From: an uncultured Flavobacteriaceae bacterium
Lineage (GTDB): Bacteria; Bacteroidota; Bacteroidia; Flavobacteriales; Flavobacteriaceae
Direction: 5' to 3'
Assembly (NCBI GenBank): GCA_913062575.1
Contig: CAJXVT010000012.1
Location: 1-51,022 of the forward strand
DNA length: 51,022 bases
The notes beneath the pieces are model-generated. The model had not been told where the DNA came from, did not search any database, and saw nothing but the letters and a program-made list of their open reading frames with translations. The position numbers and the translations under genes are program-made. The stretch's first letter is position 1. Each line of letters starts with the position of its first letter. Below are positions 43,388-51,022 of the stretch, piece after piece.

Positions 43388-43421
43388 AAAAAAAGGGGGC
43401 AATAATTTGCTCCCTTTTTTT
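43388..43421 (+). terminator. Terminator of the rimP-nusA-infB operon
   Basis: 14-bp stem with one G-T wobble (43388-43402 region with 43407-43421; core GGGGGCAA and TTGCTCCC), TAAT loop, flanked by A and T runs. It lies between convergent infB and the SPOR gene and can serve both. Confidence 0.88.
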
Positions 43422-43441
43422 ATGCGTTAACTTTAGTGGTG

Positions 43442-43792
43442 TTATCTAGGGACAACAATTGCAGATGGAAACTTCTTTTTAATTTTATTCAAAACCTTAT
43501 CAGCCTCTAATTTTGTTTTGAAATCTCCTGCTTGAACTTTCCATTCTGGAGATTCAAAAATTATATAGGTTTTAATTGTTGCAAATTCTAAATTGAATTT
43601 ACTTCTAGTTGTTTTAATCGCGGTTTCAAACCCGTTATTTAGTTGAATCCGAAATCCATAACCATTCTCTTTATTATAGGTTCTTTTCTTTTGTATAAGT
43701 GCACTAACTTCTTTGCTTGTTGTTGTTTGGGCATTGGTAGATGTAATTCCTACTACTAGTACAATAAGAAAAGGTATAAAAATTGACTTCAT
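43442..43792 (-). CDS. SPOR-domain protein with signal peptide
   Basis: 116 residues. A signal peptide (1-22, ending TNAQ) is followed by a short linker and one SPOR domain at about 40-116: GYGFRIQLNNGFETAIKTTRS, followed by VQAGDFKTKLEADKVLNKIKKKFPSAIVV. SPOR domains bind denuded (stem-peptide-free) glycan at the septum, so a role at the cell wall or division site is likely. It is small for the group and lacks a membrane anchor. It lies convergent to infB and divergent to actA. Confidence 0.88.
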   Translation of the reverse strand: MKSIFIPFLIVLVVGITSTNAQTTTSKEVSALIQKKRTYNKENGYGFRIQLNNGFETAIKTTRSKFNLEFATIKTYIIFESPEWKVQAGDFKTKLEADKVLNKIKKKFPSAIVVPR

Positions 43793-43816
43793 TTTGTATG
43801 TTTAAAAACGTTGGTA

Positions 43817-43824
43817 CAAAAGTA
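43817..43824 (-). promoter_or_regulatory. Possible -7 element for the SPOR gene
   Basis: TACTTTTG on the minus strand matches TAnnTTTG and lies 25 bases upstream of the ATG. The -33 site is poor. Confidence 0.35.
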
Positions 43825-43901
43825 ACAACTTGTTTTAAATAAGATTAGTATTTGGCTTTATTTAGAATTGATATAAATTAAGAATTAACATTCTATTAGC
43901 A

Positions 43902-43932
43902 TTTCAGAATTTACAGATAAATGGTACTTTTG
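43902..43932 (+). promoter_or_regulatory. Promoter of the act (Alternative Complex III) operon
   Basis: TTTC (43902-43905), 19 bases, TACTTTTG (43925-43932): exact -7 octamer and a one-mismatch -33. Leader of about 75 bases, which holds a hairpin (GAGGCC at 43945-43950 with GGCTTC at 43959-43964). Confidence 0.55.
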
Positions 43933-44013
43933 CGGAGCTATTTAGAGGCCTTATTCTAGGCTTCGAAATTTAATAAAAGCACCAAACTAGTTAAAAAATT
44001 TATATTTTATAGT

Positions 44014-45297
44014 ATGAAAAGTGTGGATAAACACAGTCAATTAACCAGGTTACTACTTAAAAGTTTTACTTTCCTTTTAATTTTTACAATGAGTTTTTCT
44101 GTTCAGGCACAAGATGCTGTGAACGTAGAGCAACAAAAGGAAGGAAGGAAACTGTTTAAAGCTCTTTGTTCTACTTGTCATAAATTAGACAAGAAGTCAA
44201 CTGGGCCAGCACTTGGTAATATTGCTGACAAAAGAGATTCAGATTGGTTAAAATCTTGGATTAGAGACAACAATGCATTAAGAGCGTCTGGTGATGCTGA
44301 TGCGATTGCAATTTTTAAAGAGTTCAAAGGTTCTCCAATGACTCAGTTTGCAATGTTAACAGATAAAAATATCGAAGATATTATTTATTATACAACAGTT
44401 GGAGATCCAAAAAAGAAAGTAGCCGCAGGAGATGCAGTTGTTACTGAGGTAAAAGAAGCTTCGCCATGGTTAACAAGAATCTTAATTGCAATTATTGTGA
44501 TTGGTATTTTAATTGTTTCTAGCTTGTTAAAAGTGATTAGTGAATTAAAAGGTGCGCCAAAAACACCAGGTTTAGCAGGTAACATTCAAGAGTTGTGGGT
44601 TGGGTTTAAAAGAAACACCTTCTTACATGTGTTGTTAACAATCTTTTTAGCATTAACTACTGCTTATATCTTATTTGGAACATTGTTTCAGATAGGTGTA
44701 GATGAAGGATATCAGCCAATTCAGCCAATTGCATTCTCACATACAATTCATGCTGGAGATAACAAGATTGACTGTCAATACTGTCACTCATCAGCAAAAC
44801 ATAGTAAAACATCTGGTATACCTTCTGCAAATGTGTGTATGAATTGTCATAAAAACATTTCTGAAGTAGCAGACGATACAAAGATTTCTTCTATGAATAT
44901 GGGGAAAGCAGAACTGGATAAAGAAATTCAAAAATTATATACTGCTGTTGGTTGGGATGCTGAAAACTTAGAATATACGGGGAAAACGCAACCAATTAAA
45001 TGGGTAAGAGTACATAATTTACCTGACTTCGCATATTTTAATCATTCTCAACACGTAACTGTTGGAGGTTTAAAATGTCAAACATGTCACGGTCCTGTAG
45101 AAACAATGGATGAGGTATATCAATTCTCTCCATTAACAATGGGTTGGTGTTTAGACTGTCATAAAGAAACTAAAGTAGATTTAAAGGGTAATGAATATTA
45201 CACTAAAATTCACGAACAGTTGTCTAAGAAATATGGTGTTGAGTCAGTTACAGTTGCTCAACTAGGAGGTATGGAATGTGGTAAATGTCACTATTAA
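44014..45297 (+). CDS. actA: Alternative Complex III subunit ActA, multiheme cytochrome c
   Basis: 427 residues. A signal peptide or helix (about 12-32) is followed by a single-heme cytochrome c domain with C52STCH56. A helix at about 151-174 and another at 200-226 are followed by a multiheme region with five CxxCH motifs: CQYCH (254-258), CMNCH (275-279), CQTCH (355-359), CLDCH (379-383) and CGKCH (422-426), with distal His-rich segments. Thus six hemes c are predicted. It passes electrons from the quinol site to the downstream cytochrome oxidase. First gene of actABCDEF. Confidence 0.93.
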   Translation: MKSVDKHSQLTRLLLKSFTFLLIFTMSFSVQAQDAVNVEQQKEGRKLFKALCSTCHKLDKKSTGPALGNIADKRDSDWLKSWIRDNNALRASGDADAIAIFKEFKGSPMTQFAMLTDKNIEDIIYYTTVGDPKKKVAAGDAVVTEVKEASPWLTRILIAIIVIGILIVSSLLKVISELKGAPKTPGLAGNIQELWVGFKRNTFLHVLLTIFLALTTAYILFGTLFQIGVDEGYQPIQPIAFSHTIHAGDNKIDCQYCHSSAKHSKTSGIPSANVCMNCHKNISEVADDTKISSMNMGKAELDKEIQKLYTAVGWDAENLEYTGKTQPIKWVRVHNLPDFAYFNHSQHVTVGGLKCQTCHGPVETMDEVYQFSPLTMGWCLDCHKETKVDLKGNEYYTKIHEQLSKKYGVESVTVAQLGGMECGKCHY

Positions 45298-45325
45298 TAA
45301 TTAGAAAGTAAAAACAATTATATAA

Positions 45326-48300
45326 ATGGCTTCAAGCAAAAAATACTGGCAAAGTGTTGAAGAACTTAGAGAAGGTTCAATTGTTGAAACGCTAAGTAAA
45401 AATGAATTTGTAGATGAAATTCCTACAGATGAGTTTTTAGGAGATAAAGAAACATTAGAAACGTCATCTACATCAAGAAGAGATTTCTTAAAATATGTTG
45501 GATTTTCAACAGCAGCTGCATCATTAGCTGCATGTGAAGGACCCGTAAGAAAATCAATTCCTTTTTTGGTAAAACCAGATGATCTTACAATTGGTGTAGC
45601 AGATTGGTACTCTACAACAATTGCAGATGGGTATGACTTCGCAAATATTTTGGTAAAAACTAGAGAGGGACGTCCTATTTTAGTAATGCCAAATAAAGAT
45701 GCAAACGGATCGACAAATGCGCGTGTTCAAGCATCTGTTTTATCATTATACGACAACCAGTTACGTGTTAAAGAGCCTCAAGATGCAGACTCTTTTTTAA
45801 CTTGGGATGCCGCTGATAAACAAATAATTGCAAAATTAAATGAATTAAAATCAGCAAATGAATCTGTTGTATTGTTAACAGGAACGTTAGCAAGTCCATC
45901 AACAGAAAAAATCATTTCTGAATTTGTTACTGCTTTTCCAAATGTAAAGCATGTAATTTATGATGCTGTTTCTGAATCAGGAGCTTTAGATGCTTTTGAA
46001 GCAATTTATGGTACTCGTGCTTTACCTACTTATCATTTTGATAAAGCAGAAGTAATTGTATCTATTGGAGCTGATTTCTTAGGTGATTGGCAAGGAGGAT
46101 ATGATAAGTCTTATGCTGCTAGTAGAAATGCTGGATCAGGAAAAATGTCAAGACACATTCAGTTTGAATCAAACATGACATTAACTGGTGCTAATGCTGA
46201 TAAAAGAGTATTGGTGAAACCATCTGAACAAGTATTTGCTTTAATCAACTTATACAATGCTATAACAGGAGCTACAGCTTCTTCAAAAGCAACACAAGCT
46301 GATAAAGCTATCGAAGCAGCAGCAAAACAATTAAAGAACGCAGGTTCTAAAGGGGTTGTTGTTACAGGAGTTAACGATAAGAATGCACATATAGTTGCAA
46401 TGGCAATTAACAAAGCTTTACAAAGTGAAGTGATGGATGTTGTTACAACAAAAACCATCAGAAAAGGAAACGATGCTGATGTTGCGCAAGTAGTTGCAGA
46501 TATTAAATCTGGAGCCGTAAAAGGATTGATTGCATACAATGTAAACCCAATATATTCTTTAGCAGCAGCAACTGATATTGCAGATAAAATTAAAGGATTA
46601 AAATTATCTGTAGCTCTTTCTGAACAGTTTGATGAGACAGCACATGCAACTCAATATGCATTGCCAGCTTCTCATTATTTAGAATCTTGGGGTGATGTTT
46701 CTATCACAACAGGGATTTATAGTTTAGTTCAGCCAACAATTCAACCATTATTTAATTCTCGTCAGTTACAAGATGTATTATTAAAATGGTCTGGGAACTC
46801 AACTTCTTATTACGATTATTTAAAAGCTTTTTGGGCTTCAAATATATTAAATGGGCAATCATGGAATCAAGCATTGCATGATGGTACTTTTTCAAAAGCA
46901 GTTGCTACTTCGGTATCTGCAAATTCAATTGATGCTACAGCAGCGGCTTCTAATTTGGGAAGCGCTACGAAATCATCTGTAATGGAATTGAACTTGTTTA
47001 CATCTACTGCTTTAGGAGATGGTAAACAAGCAAACAATCCATGGTTACAAGAATTACCAGATCCATTAACAAGAGCTTCTTGGGATAATTACATTACCAT
47101 GTCTATGCCAGATGCAAGAGAATATGGTTTCTCTAACCCTGTAAAAGATAATGGAGCAATTAATGGACAATATGCAAATATTACTGTTAATGGAGTAACG
47201 GTTTCTAATGTACCAGTAATGATTCAACCAGGACAAGCAAAAGGTTCTATAGGGTTAGCATTGGGATATGGAAGACAACAAAATTTAAAAGATGCAATGA
47301 TAGTTGGGGTAAATGCTTATCCTTTATATATCAATGCAAATCATATTCAAACTGGAGTTACTATTGAGAAAGCAAGCGGAACTCATAAGTTTGCTTGTAC
47401 TCAAGTACAAAAGACAATTGCTGGAAGACATGATATCTTAAAGCAAGCTACTTTAAAAGAAGTAACTAGCCATGCCGATCCAAAACAAACTTGGAATAAG
47501 CCAGCAACGGCATCATTAAATCACAAAGAAGTTGATGCAAATTCAGTAGATCTTTGGGATAAACATGATCGTAGTGTTGGGCATCACTTTAATTTATCAA
47601 TCGACTTAACATCTTGTACTGGGTGTGGAGCCTGTGTTGTTGCATGTCATGCAGAAAACAATGTTCCAGTTGTTGGTAAAAACGAAATGAGAGTTGGTAG
47701 AGATATGCACTGGTTGCGTATTGATAGATATTATTCTTCTGAAGTTACAGAGGCAGCTTCTAAAGAAGGTAGCGATGTAATTACAATAAAAGAATTTGCT
47801 AAACAATTCCCTAATATTGCAAACAAGGATCTTGAAAGGCAATATGCTGAGAAAGTGCTAGAATTAAGTGGAGGAGATTTATTTGCTTCAATTGAATCTG
47901 TAGCAGAAAATCCTACAGTTGCTTTCCAACCAATGATGTGTCAGCATTGTAACCAAGCACCATGTGAAACTGTTTGTCCAGTTGCGGCAACATCACACGG
48001 TCGTCAAGGTCAAAATCAAATGGCATATAACCGTTGTGTAGGAACAAGATATTGTGCAAACAACTGTCCATATAGAGTTCGTCGATTTAACTGGTTTAGT
48101 TACAGTAATAATAACGAGTTTGACTTTAATATGAATGATGAATACGGTAAAATGGTGTTAAATCCAGATGTTGTAGTTCGTTCTAGAGGAGTTATGGAGA
48201 AATGTTCTATGTGTATTCAAATGACGCAAGCTACTATCTTGAAAGCAAAAAAAGAAGGTAGAAAAATTGATACAGATGAATTCTCTACAGCATGTTCATC

Positions 48301-48463
48301 AGCATGTTCATCGGGAGCATTGGTCTTTGGAGATATCAACAACTCAGAAGATGCAGTAGCACATTTAAAAGACGATAAAAGAGCATATCACGTGTTAGAC
48401 TATATTGGAACAAAACCAAATGTAGTATACCAGGTAAAAGTGAACAATACAAACGAAGCGTAA
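45326..48463 (+). CDS. actB: Alternative Complex III subunit ActB, molybdopterin-oxidoreductase-like with Fe-S domain
   Basis: 1045 residues. The N-terminus has a Tat-type signal (SRRDFLKYVGF with Arg51-Arg52), then AACE with Cys70, a possible lipidation site. Residues ~80-740 are related to the molybdopterin-oxidoreductase fold, but ActB of this complex is known not to bind Mo. The C-terminal ferredoxin-like part (about 760-1020) has four Cys clusters: CTGCGACVVACHAENN, CQHCNQAPCETVCPVA, CVGTRYCANNCPYR and CSMCIQ followed later by CSSACSSGAL, for three or four Fe-S centres. It starts 28 bp after actA. Central electron path subunit. Confidence 0.93.
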   Translation: MASSKKYWQSVEELREGSIVETLSKNEFVDEIPTDEFLGDKETLETSSTSRRDFLKYVGFSTAAASLAACEGPVRKSIPFLVKPDDLTIGVADWYSTTIADGYDFANILVKTREGRPILVMPNKDANGSTNARVQASVLSLYDNQLRVKEPQDADSFLTWDAADKQIIAKLNELKSANESVVLLTGTLASPSTEKIISEFVTAFPNVKHVIYDAVSESGALDAFEAIYGTRALPTYHFDKAEVIVSIGADFLGDWQGGYDKSYAASRNAGSGKMSRHIQFESNMTLTGANADKRVLVKPSEQVFALINLYNAITGATASSKATQADKAIEAAAKQLKNAGSKGVVVTGVNDKNAHIVAMAINKALQSEVMDVVTTKTIRKGNDADVAQVVADIKSGAVKGLIAYNVNPIYSLAAATDIADKIKGLKLSVALSEQFDETAHATQYALPASHYLESWGDVSITTGIYSLVQPTIQPLFNSRQLQDVLLKWSGNSTSYYDYLKAFWASNILNGQSWNQALHDGTFSKAVATSVSANSIDATAAASNLGSATKSSVMELNLFTSTALGDGKQANNPWLQELPDPLTRASWDNYITMSMPDAREYGFSNPVKDNGAINGQYANITVNGVTVSNVPVMIQPGQAKGSIGLALGYGRQQNLKDAMIVGVNAYPLYINANHIQTGVTIEKASGTHKFACTQVQKTIAGRHDILKQATLKEVTSHADPKQTWNKPATASLNHKEVDANSVDLWDKHDRSVGHHFNLSIDLTSCTGCGACVVACHAENNVPVVGKNEMRVGRDMHWLRIDRYYSSEVTEAASKEGSDVITIKEFAKQFPNIANKDLERQYAEKVLELSGGDLFASIESVAENPTVAFQPMMCQHCNQAPCETVCPVAATSHGRQGQNQMAYNRCVGTRYCANNCPYRVRRFNWFSYSNNNEFDFNMNDEYGKMVLNPDVVVRSRGVMEKCSMCIQMTQATILKAKKEGRKIDTDEFSTACSSACSSGALVFGDINNSEDAVAHLKDDKRAYHVLDYIGTKPNVVYQVKVNNTNEA

Positions 48464-48485
48464 TTAAAAATTAAGATATTAGAAT

Positions 48486-49880
48486 ATGTCTCATTACGAA
48501 GCACCCATTAGGGAACCATTAATATTAGGTGAAAAAAGTTACCACGATATCACCGAAGATATAGCAAAACCTATTGAAGGGAAAGCGAATAAGAATTGGT
48601 ATATAGCATTTTATATTTCTTTAGCAGCAATGCTTTGGGGATTTGGATGTATTTTCTACACTGTAGGAACTGGAATTGGAACTTGGGGATTGAACAAGAA
48701 CATTGGATGGGCTTGGGATATTACTAATTTCGTTTGGTGGGTAGGTATTGGTCACGCCGGTACATTAATCTCAGCAGTACTATTATTATTTCGTCAAAAA
48801 TGGAGAATGGCAATTAACCGTTCTGCAGAAGCAATGACAATTTTTGCAGTATTCCAAGCAGGATTGTTTCCAATTATTCACATGGGACGTCCTTGGAATG
48901 GGTATTGGGTAATGCCAATTCCAAATCAATTCGGATCATTATGGGTGAATTTCAACTCACCTTTACTATGGGATGTATTTGCAATTTCAACCTATTTATC
49001 TGTATCATTAGTTTTCTGGTGGACAGGTTTATTACCAGATTTTGCAATGATTAGAGATAGAGCAGTAAAGCCTTTCCAAAAGAAAATCTATTCATTATTG
49101 TCTTTCGGATGGTCTGGTAGAGCAAAAGATTGGCAACGTTTTGAAGAGGTGTCTTTGGTATTAGCAGGTTTAGCAACACCATTAGTACTTTCTGTACATA
49201 CAATTGTATCGATGGATTTCGCAACCTCTATCAATCCGGGATGGCACTCAACAATTTTCCCTCCATATTTTGTAGCAGGAGCAATCTTTTCTGGATTTGC
49301 AATGGTACAAACCCTATTAGGGATTATGCGTAAAGTAACAAACTTAGAAGATTACATTACTCGTCTACACGTTGAGTATATGAATATTGTAATTATCTTA
49401 ACAGGTGGTATTGTAGCTGTAGCATATGCTTCAGAATTCTTTATTGCTTGGTACACAGGTTCTCCTTATGAGAATTACACATACATGTCTGTTGGAGCAG
49501 CAACTGGACCTTATGCTTGGGCATTCTGGTCATTGATCTTATTCAATATTGCAATTCCACAACTATTATGGATTAAGAAAGTAAGAAGAAGTTTTATTTG
49601 GTCATTTATTATTTCAATTGCTATTAACATCGGAATGTGGTTTGAGCGTTTTGACATTATTGCAATTGTATTAAGTAAAGGACATTTGCCATCTACATGG
49701 TGGCGTTTTGAGCCAACATTTGTAGATGTAGGTATCTTTATTGGAACTATCGGATTCTTCTTTGTATTATTCTTATTGTATGCAAGAACTTTCCCAGTAA
49801 TTGCACAAGCAGAAGTAAAAACAATCTTGAAATCTTCAGGAGAGAATTATAAAAAATTAAGAGACGGAAAGCATGAGTAA
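48486..49880 (+). CDS. actC: Alternative Complex III subunit ActC, NrfD-like membrane protein
   Basis: 464 residues with about ten transmembrane helices of the NrfD/PsrC type. Motifs include ITNFVWWVGIGHAGTLISA and NRSAEAMTIF, plus FERFDIIAIVLSKGHLPSTWWRFEP near the end. It is expected to hold the quinol-binding site and proton-translocating half-channels facing ActB and ActF. The stop overlaps the actD start by 8 bases, so the two are translationally coupled. Confidence 0.95.
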   Translation: MSHYEAPIREPLILGEKSYHDITEDIAKPIEGKANKNWYIAFYISLAAMLWGFGCIFYTVGTGIGTWGLNKNIGWAWDITNFVWWVGIGHAGTLISAVLLLFRQKWRMAINRSAEAMTIFAVFQAGLFPIIHMGRPWNGYWVMPIPNQFGSLWVNFNSPLLWDVFAISTYLSVSLVFWWTGLLPDFAMIRDRAVKPFQKKIYSLLSFGWSGRAKDWQRFEEVSLVLAGLATPLVLSVHTIVSMDFATSINPGWHSTIFPPYFVAGAIFSGFAMVQTLLGIMRKVTNLEDYITRLHVEYMNIVIILTGGIVAVAYASEFFIAWYTGSPYENYTYMSVGAATGPYAWAFWSLILFNIAIPQLLWIKKVRRSFIWSFIISIAINIGMWFERFDIIAIVLSKGHLPSTWWRFEPTFVDVGIFIGTIGFFFVLFLLYARTFPVIAQAEVKTILKSSGENYKKLRDGKHE

Positions 49881-50397
49881 TAAAGTTATACACGCATTTT
49901 ATAATGATGACGAAGTTGTTCTTGACGCTGTTAAGACAGTAAAAGCAGCGCATCATCATATTGACGAAGTATTTTGTCCTTTTCCAGTTCACGGTCTAGA
50001 TAAGGCTTTGGGTTTAGCACCAACTCGTCTTGCTATTGCATCATTTATGTATGGTATTTTAGGACTCGGAATCGCTATTTGGATGACCAATTATATGATG
50101 ATTCAAGATTGGCCACAAGATATTGGAGGGAAACCTAACTTTTCTTGGTGGTTAAATATGCCAGCATTCGTGCCGATTTTATTTGAATTAACGGTGTTTT
50201 TTGCAGCTCACTTAATGGTAATTACTTTTTATATGAGAAGTAGAATATGGCCATTTAAAGAAGCAGAAAATCCAGACCCTAGAACTACAGATGACCACTT
50301 TTTGATGGAAATTCCAGTTCATAATAATGAAGAAGAATTATTGACATTATTAAAAGAAACAGGAGCTGTAGAAATTAACATAGTAGAAAAGCATTAA
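49873..50397 (+). CDS. actD: Alternative Complex III subunit ActD (DUF3341)
   Basis: 174 residues with two membrane helices (about 51-72 and 93-118). The N-terminal cytoplasmic DUF3341 part is rich in acidic and His residues (HAFYNDDEVVLDAVKTVKAAHHHIDEVF) and the signature CPFPVHGLDKALGL follows. It stabilises the complex and has no cofactor. The start overlaps the actC stop by 8 bases and actE begins 8 bp after its stop. Confidence 0.93.
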   Translation: MSNKVIHAFYNDDEVVLDAVKTVKAAHHHIDEVFCPFPVHGLDKALGLAPTRLAIASFMYGILGLGIAIWMTNYMMIQDWPQDIGGKPNFSWWLNMPAFVPILFELTVFFAAHLMVITFYMRSRIWPFKEAENPDPRTTDDHFLMEIPVHNNEEELLTLLKETGAVEINIVEKH

Positions 50398-50404
50398 TAA
50401 AGAG

Positions 50405-50965
50405 ATGATGAAGAATTTTACAAAAATAATTTTCGCTTTACTTGCACTAGTAACAATTGTTTCTTGTGGAGACAAACGTACAAGAAGTGTTCAGTACATG
50501 CCAGATATGTATGTAGCTGTTCCTTATGAACCAAATAGTGTAAATGGTCTTACCGATACCATTAATGGATCAAACTTAAAACCAGTATTAGGAACCATTG
50601 CAAGAGGACAAGTTCCTTATGAATATCCAAATACCCTTGAGGCATATGATGTTGCAAAGACAACGTTAAAATCTCCGTTAGAAACAACGGCAAAAAATTT
50701 AGATAACGGTAAAAAAATGTACGGAATTTACTGTGCAACTTGTCATGGTGATAAAGGTGATGGTAATGGAGTATTAGTTCAGAGAGAAAAATTTAGTGGA
50801 ATACCAAAATATAATGATGCTGCTAGAGCCATAACTCAAGGAAGTATTTATCATGTAATAATGTATGGTAAAGGAATCATGGGGTCTCATGCTTCTCAGT
50901 TGACAACAAAAGAACGTTGGCAAGTAGTACAATATGTACTTAAGTTAAAAGAAGATTTAAAATAA
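50405..50965 (+). CDS. actE: Alternative Complex III subunit ActE, lipoprotein cytochrome c
   Basis: 186 residues (ATG at 50405; the adjacent ATG at 50408 is equally possible). It has a lipoprotein signal, LALVTIVSC, with Cys21 as the lipidation site. One heme-c motif, C110ATCH114, lies in a cytochrome c domain, with the Met ligand probably in MYGKGIMGSHASQL. It is the exit heme of the complex. Downstream is actF. Confidence 0.94.
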   Translation: MMKNFTKIIFALLALVTIVSCGDKRTRSVQYMPDMYVAVPYEPNSVNGLTDTINGSNLKPVLGTIARGQVPYEYPNTLEAYDVAKTTLKSPLETTAKNLDNGKKMYGIYCATCHGDKGDGNGVLVQREKFSGIPKYNDAARAITQGSIYHVIMYGKGIMGSHASQLTTKERWQVVQYVLKLKEDLK

Positions 50966-50991
50966 GTTTTTAAAAGAAAGAATTAAAAGAT

Positions 50992-51022
50992 ATGTATCAA
51001 TTCTCAGGTAAATTAAAAACAT
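50992..51022 (+). CDS. actF: Alternative Complex III subunit ActF, first codons only
   Basis: ATG at 50992 followed by MYQFSGKLKT, cut by the window end. This start matches flavobacterial ActF as I recall it, and actF is the expected next gene after actE. It should encode a second NrfD-like membrane subunit. The assignment rests on position and a ten-residue fragment. Confidence 0.7.
   Translation, partial: MYQFSGKLKT

Noticed and set aside
46159..46539. 126-codon frame opposite actB
   Set aside because: Antisense shadow of a conserved gene with no independent support.
1..51022. CRISPR arrays, insertion sequences, prophage or integrated islands
   Set aside because: No regularly spaced repeats, transposase, integrase, or flanking direct repeats seen; gene content is core.

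Overview
The window is chromosomal core-genome DNA from a member of Bacteroidota, most likely a marine Flavobacteriaceae (Tenacibaculum/Polaribacter-like; the genus is inferred only from general protein character). The DNA is visibly AT-rich. Many starts follow Bacteroidota-type promoters (TTTG, about 19-20 bp, TAnnTTTG) and lack clear Shine-Dalgarno sequences. The gene set is typical of the phylum: an ExbB/ExbD/ExbD cluster, a DUF5916 protein, a GT117/DUF2723 membrane protein and an Alternative Complex III operon. I see no insertion sequence, phage, CRISPR array, rRNA or obvious recent island.

Layout. 1-1022: 3' end of lepA and its terminator. 1076-5451 (+): type I asparaginase, then exbB, a small membrane protein, exbD and exbD, a strong terminator, and a PorT-like outer-membrane protein. 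5446-15921 (-): asnS-rpoN-PAP2-like operon, an RND/MMPL exporter, pyrH-frr, and the translation cluster rplM-rpsI-rpsB-tsf. 15922-24817: a 423-bp intergenic region, a DUF5916 outer-membrane protein (+), an RluA-type pseudouridine synthase (-), an ECF sigma operon of three overlapping genes (+) and a serine hydrolase (+).

24885-34308: an exported class V aminotransferase-like protein, a DUF5995 protein, a TlpA-like lipid- or periplasm-side thioredoxin protein, a 126-aa unknown downstream of polA, polA, a metallophosphoesterase, a thioredoxin-fold protein without its cysteines, and a polysaccharide deacetylase. 34310-38570: a GT117/DUF2723 protein coupled to the deacetylase, tRNA-Gln(UUG) with a consensus promoter and terminator, and a tandem universal stress protein. 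38639-43421: the rimP-nusA-infB operon, preceded by a promoter and a terminator-like hairpin that overlaps an 11-codon mini-ORF. 43442-51022: a SPOR protein (-) and then actABCDE plus the first codons of actF, the quinol:electron-acceptor oxidoreductase of the respiratory chain.

Most of the window is housekeeping: translation (lepA, asnS, frr, tsf, rpsB, rpsI, rplM, infB, tRNA-Gln), transcription (rpoN, nusA, ECF sigma), replication/repair (polA), nucleotide supply (pyrH) and envelope energisation or respiration (Exb, Act). I do not see a clear novel system. The best candidates for new biology are regulatory: the rimP leader attenuator, inverted repeats before rpsB and between rpsB and tsf, and a promoter lying inside the apparent start of the RluA-type gene. 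Several conserved but poorly understood proteins also stand out: the CxxC-bearing ExbD, the ECF operon lacking a canonical anti-sigma motif, the cysteine-less thioredoxin, the eroded PAP2 protein and the polA-linked unknown. All coordinates were read by eye and short sites may be off by a base.
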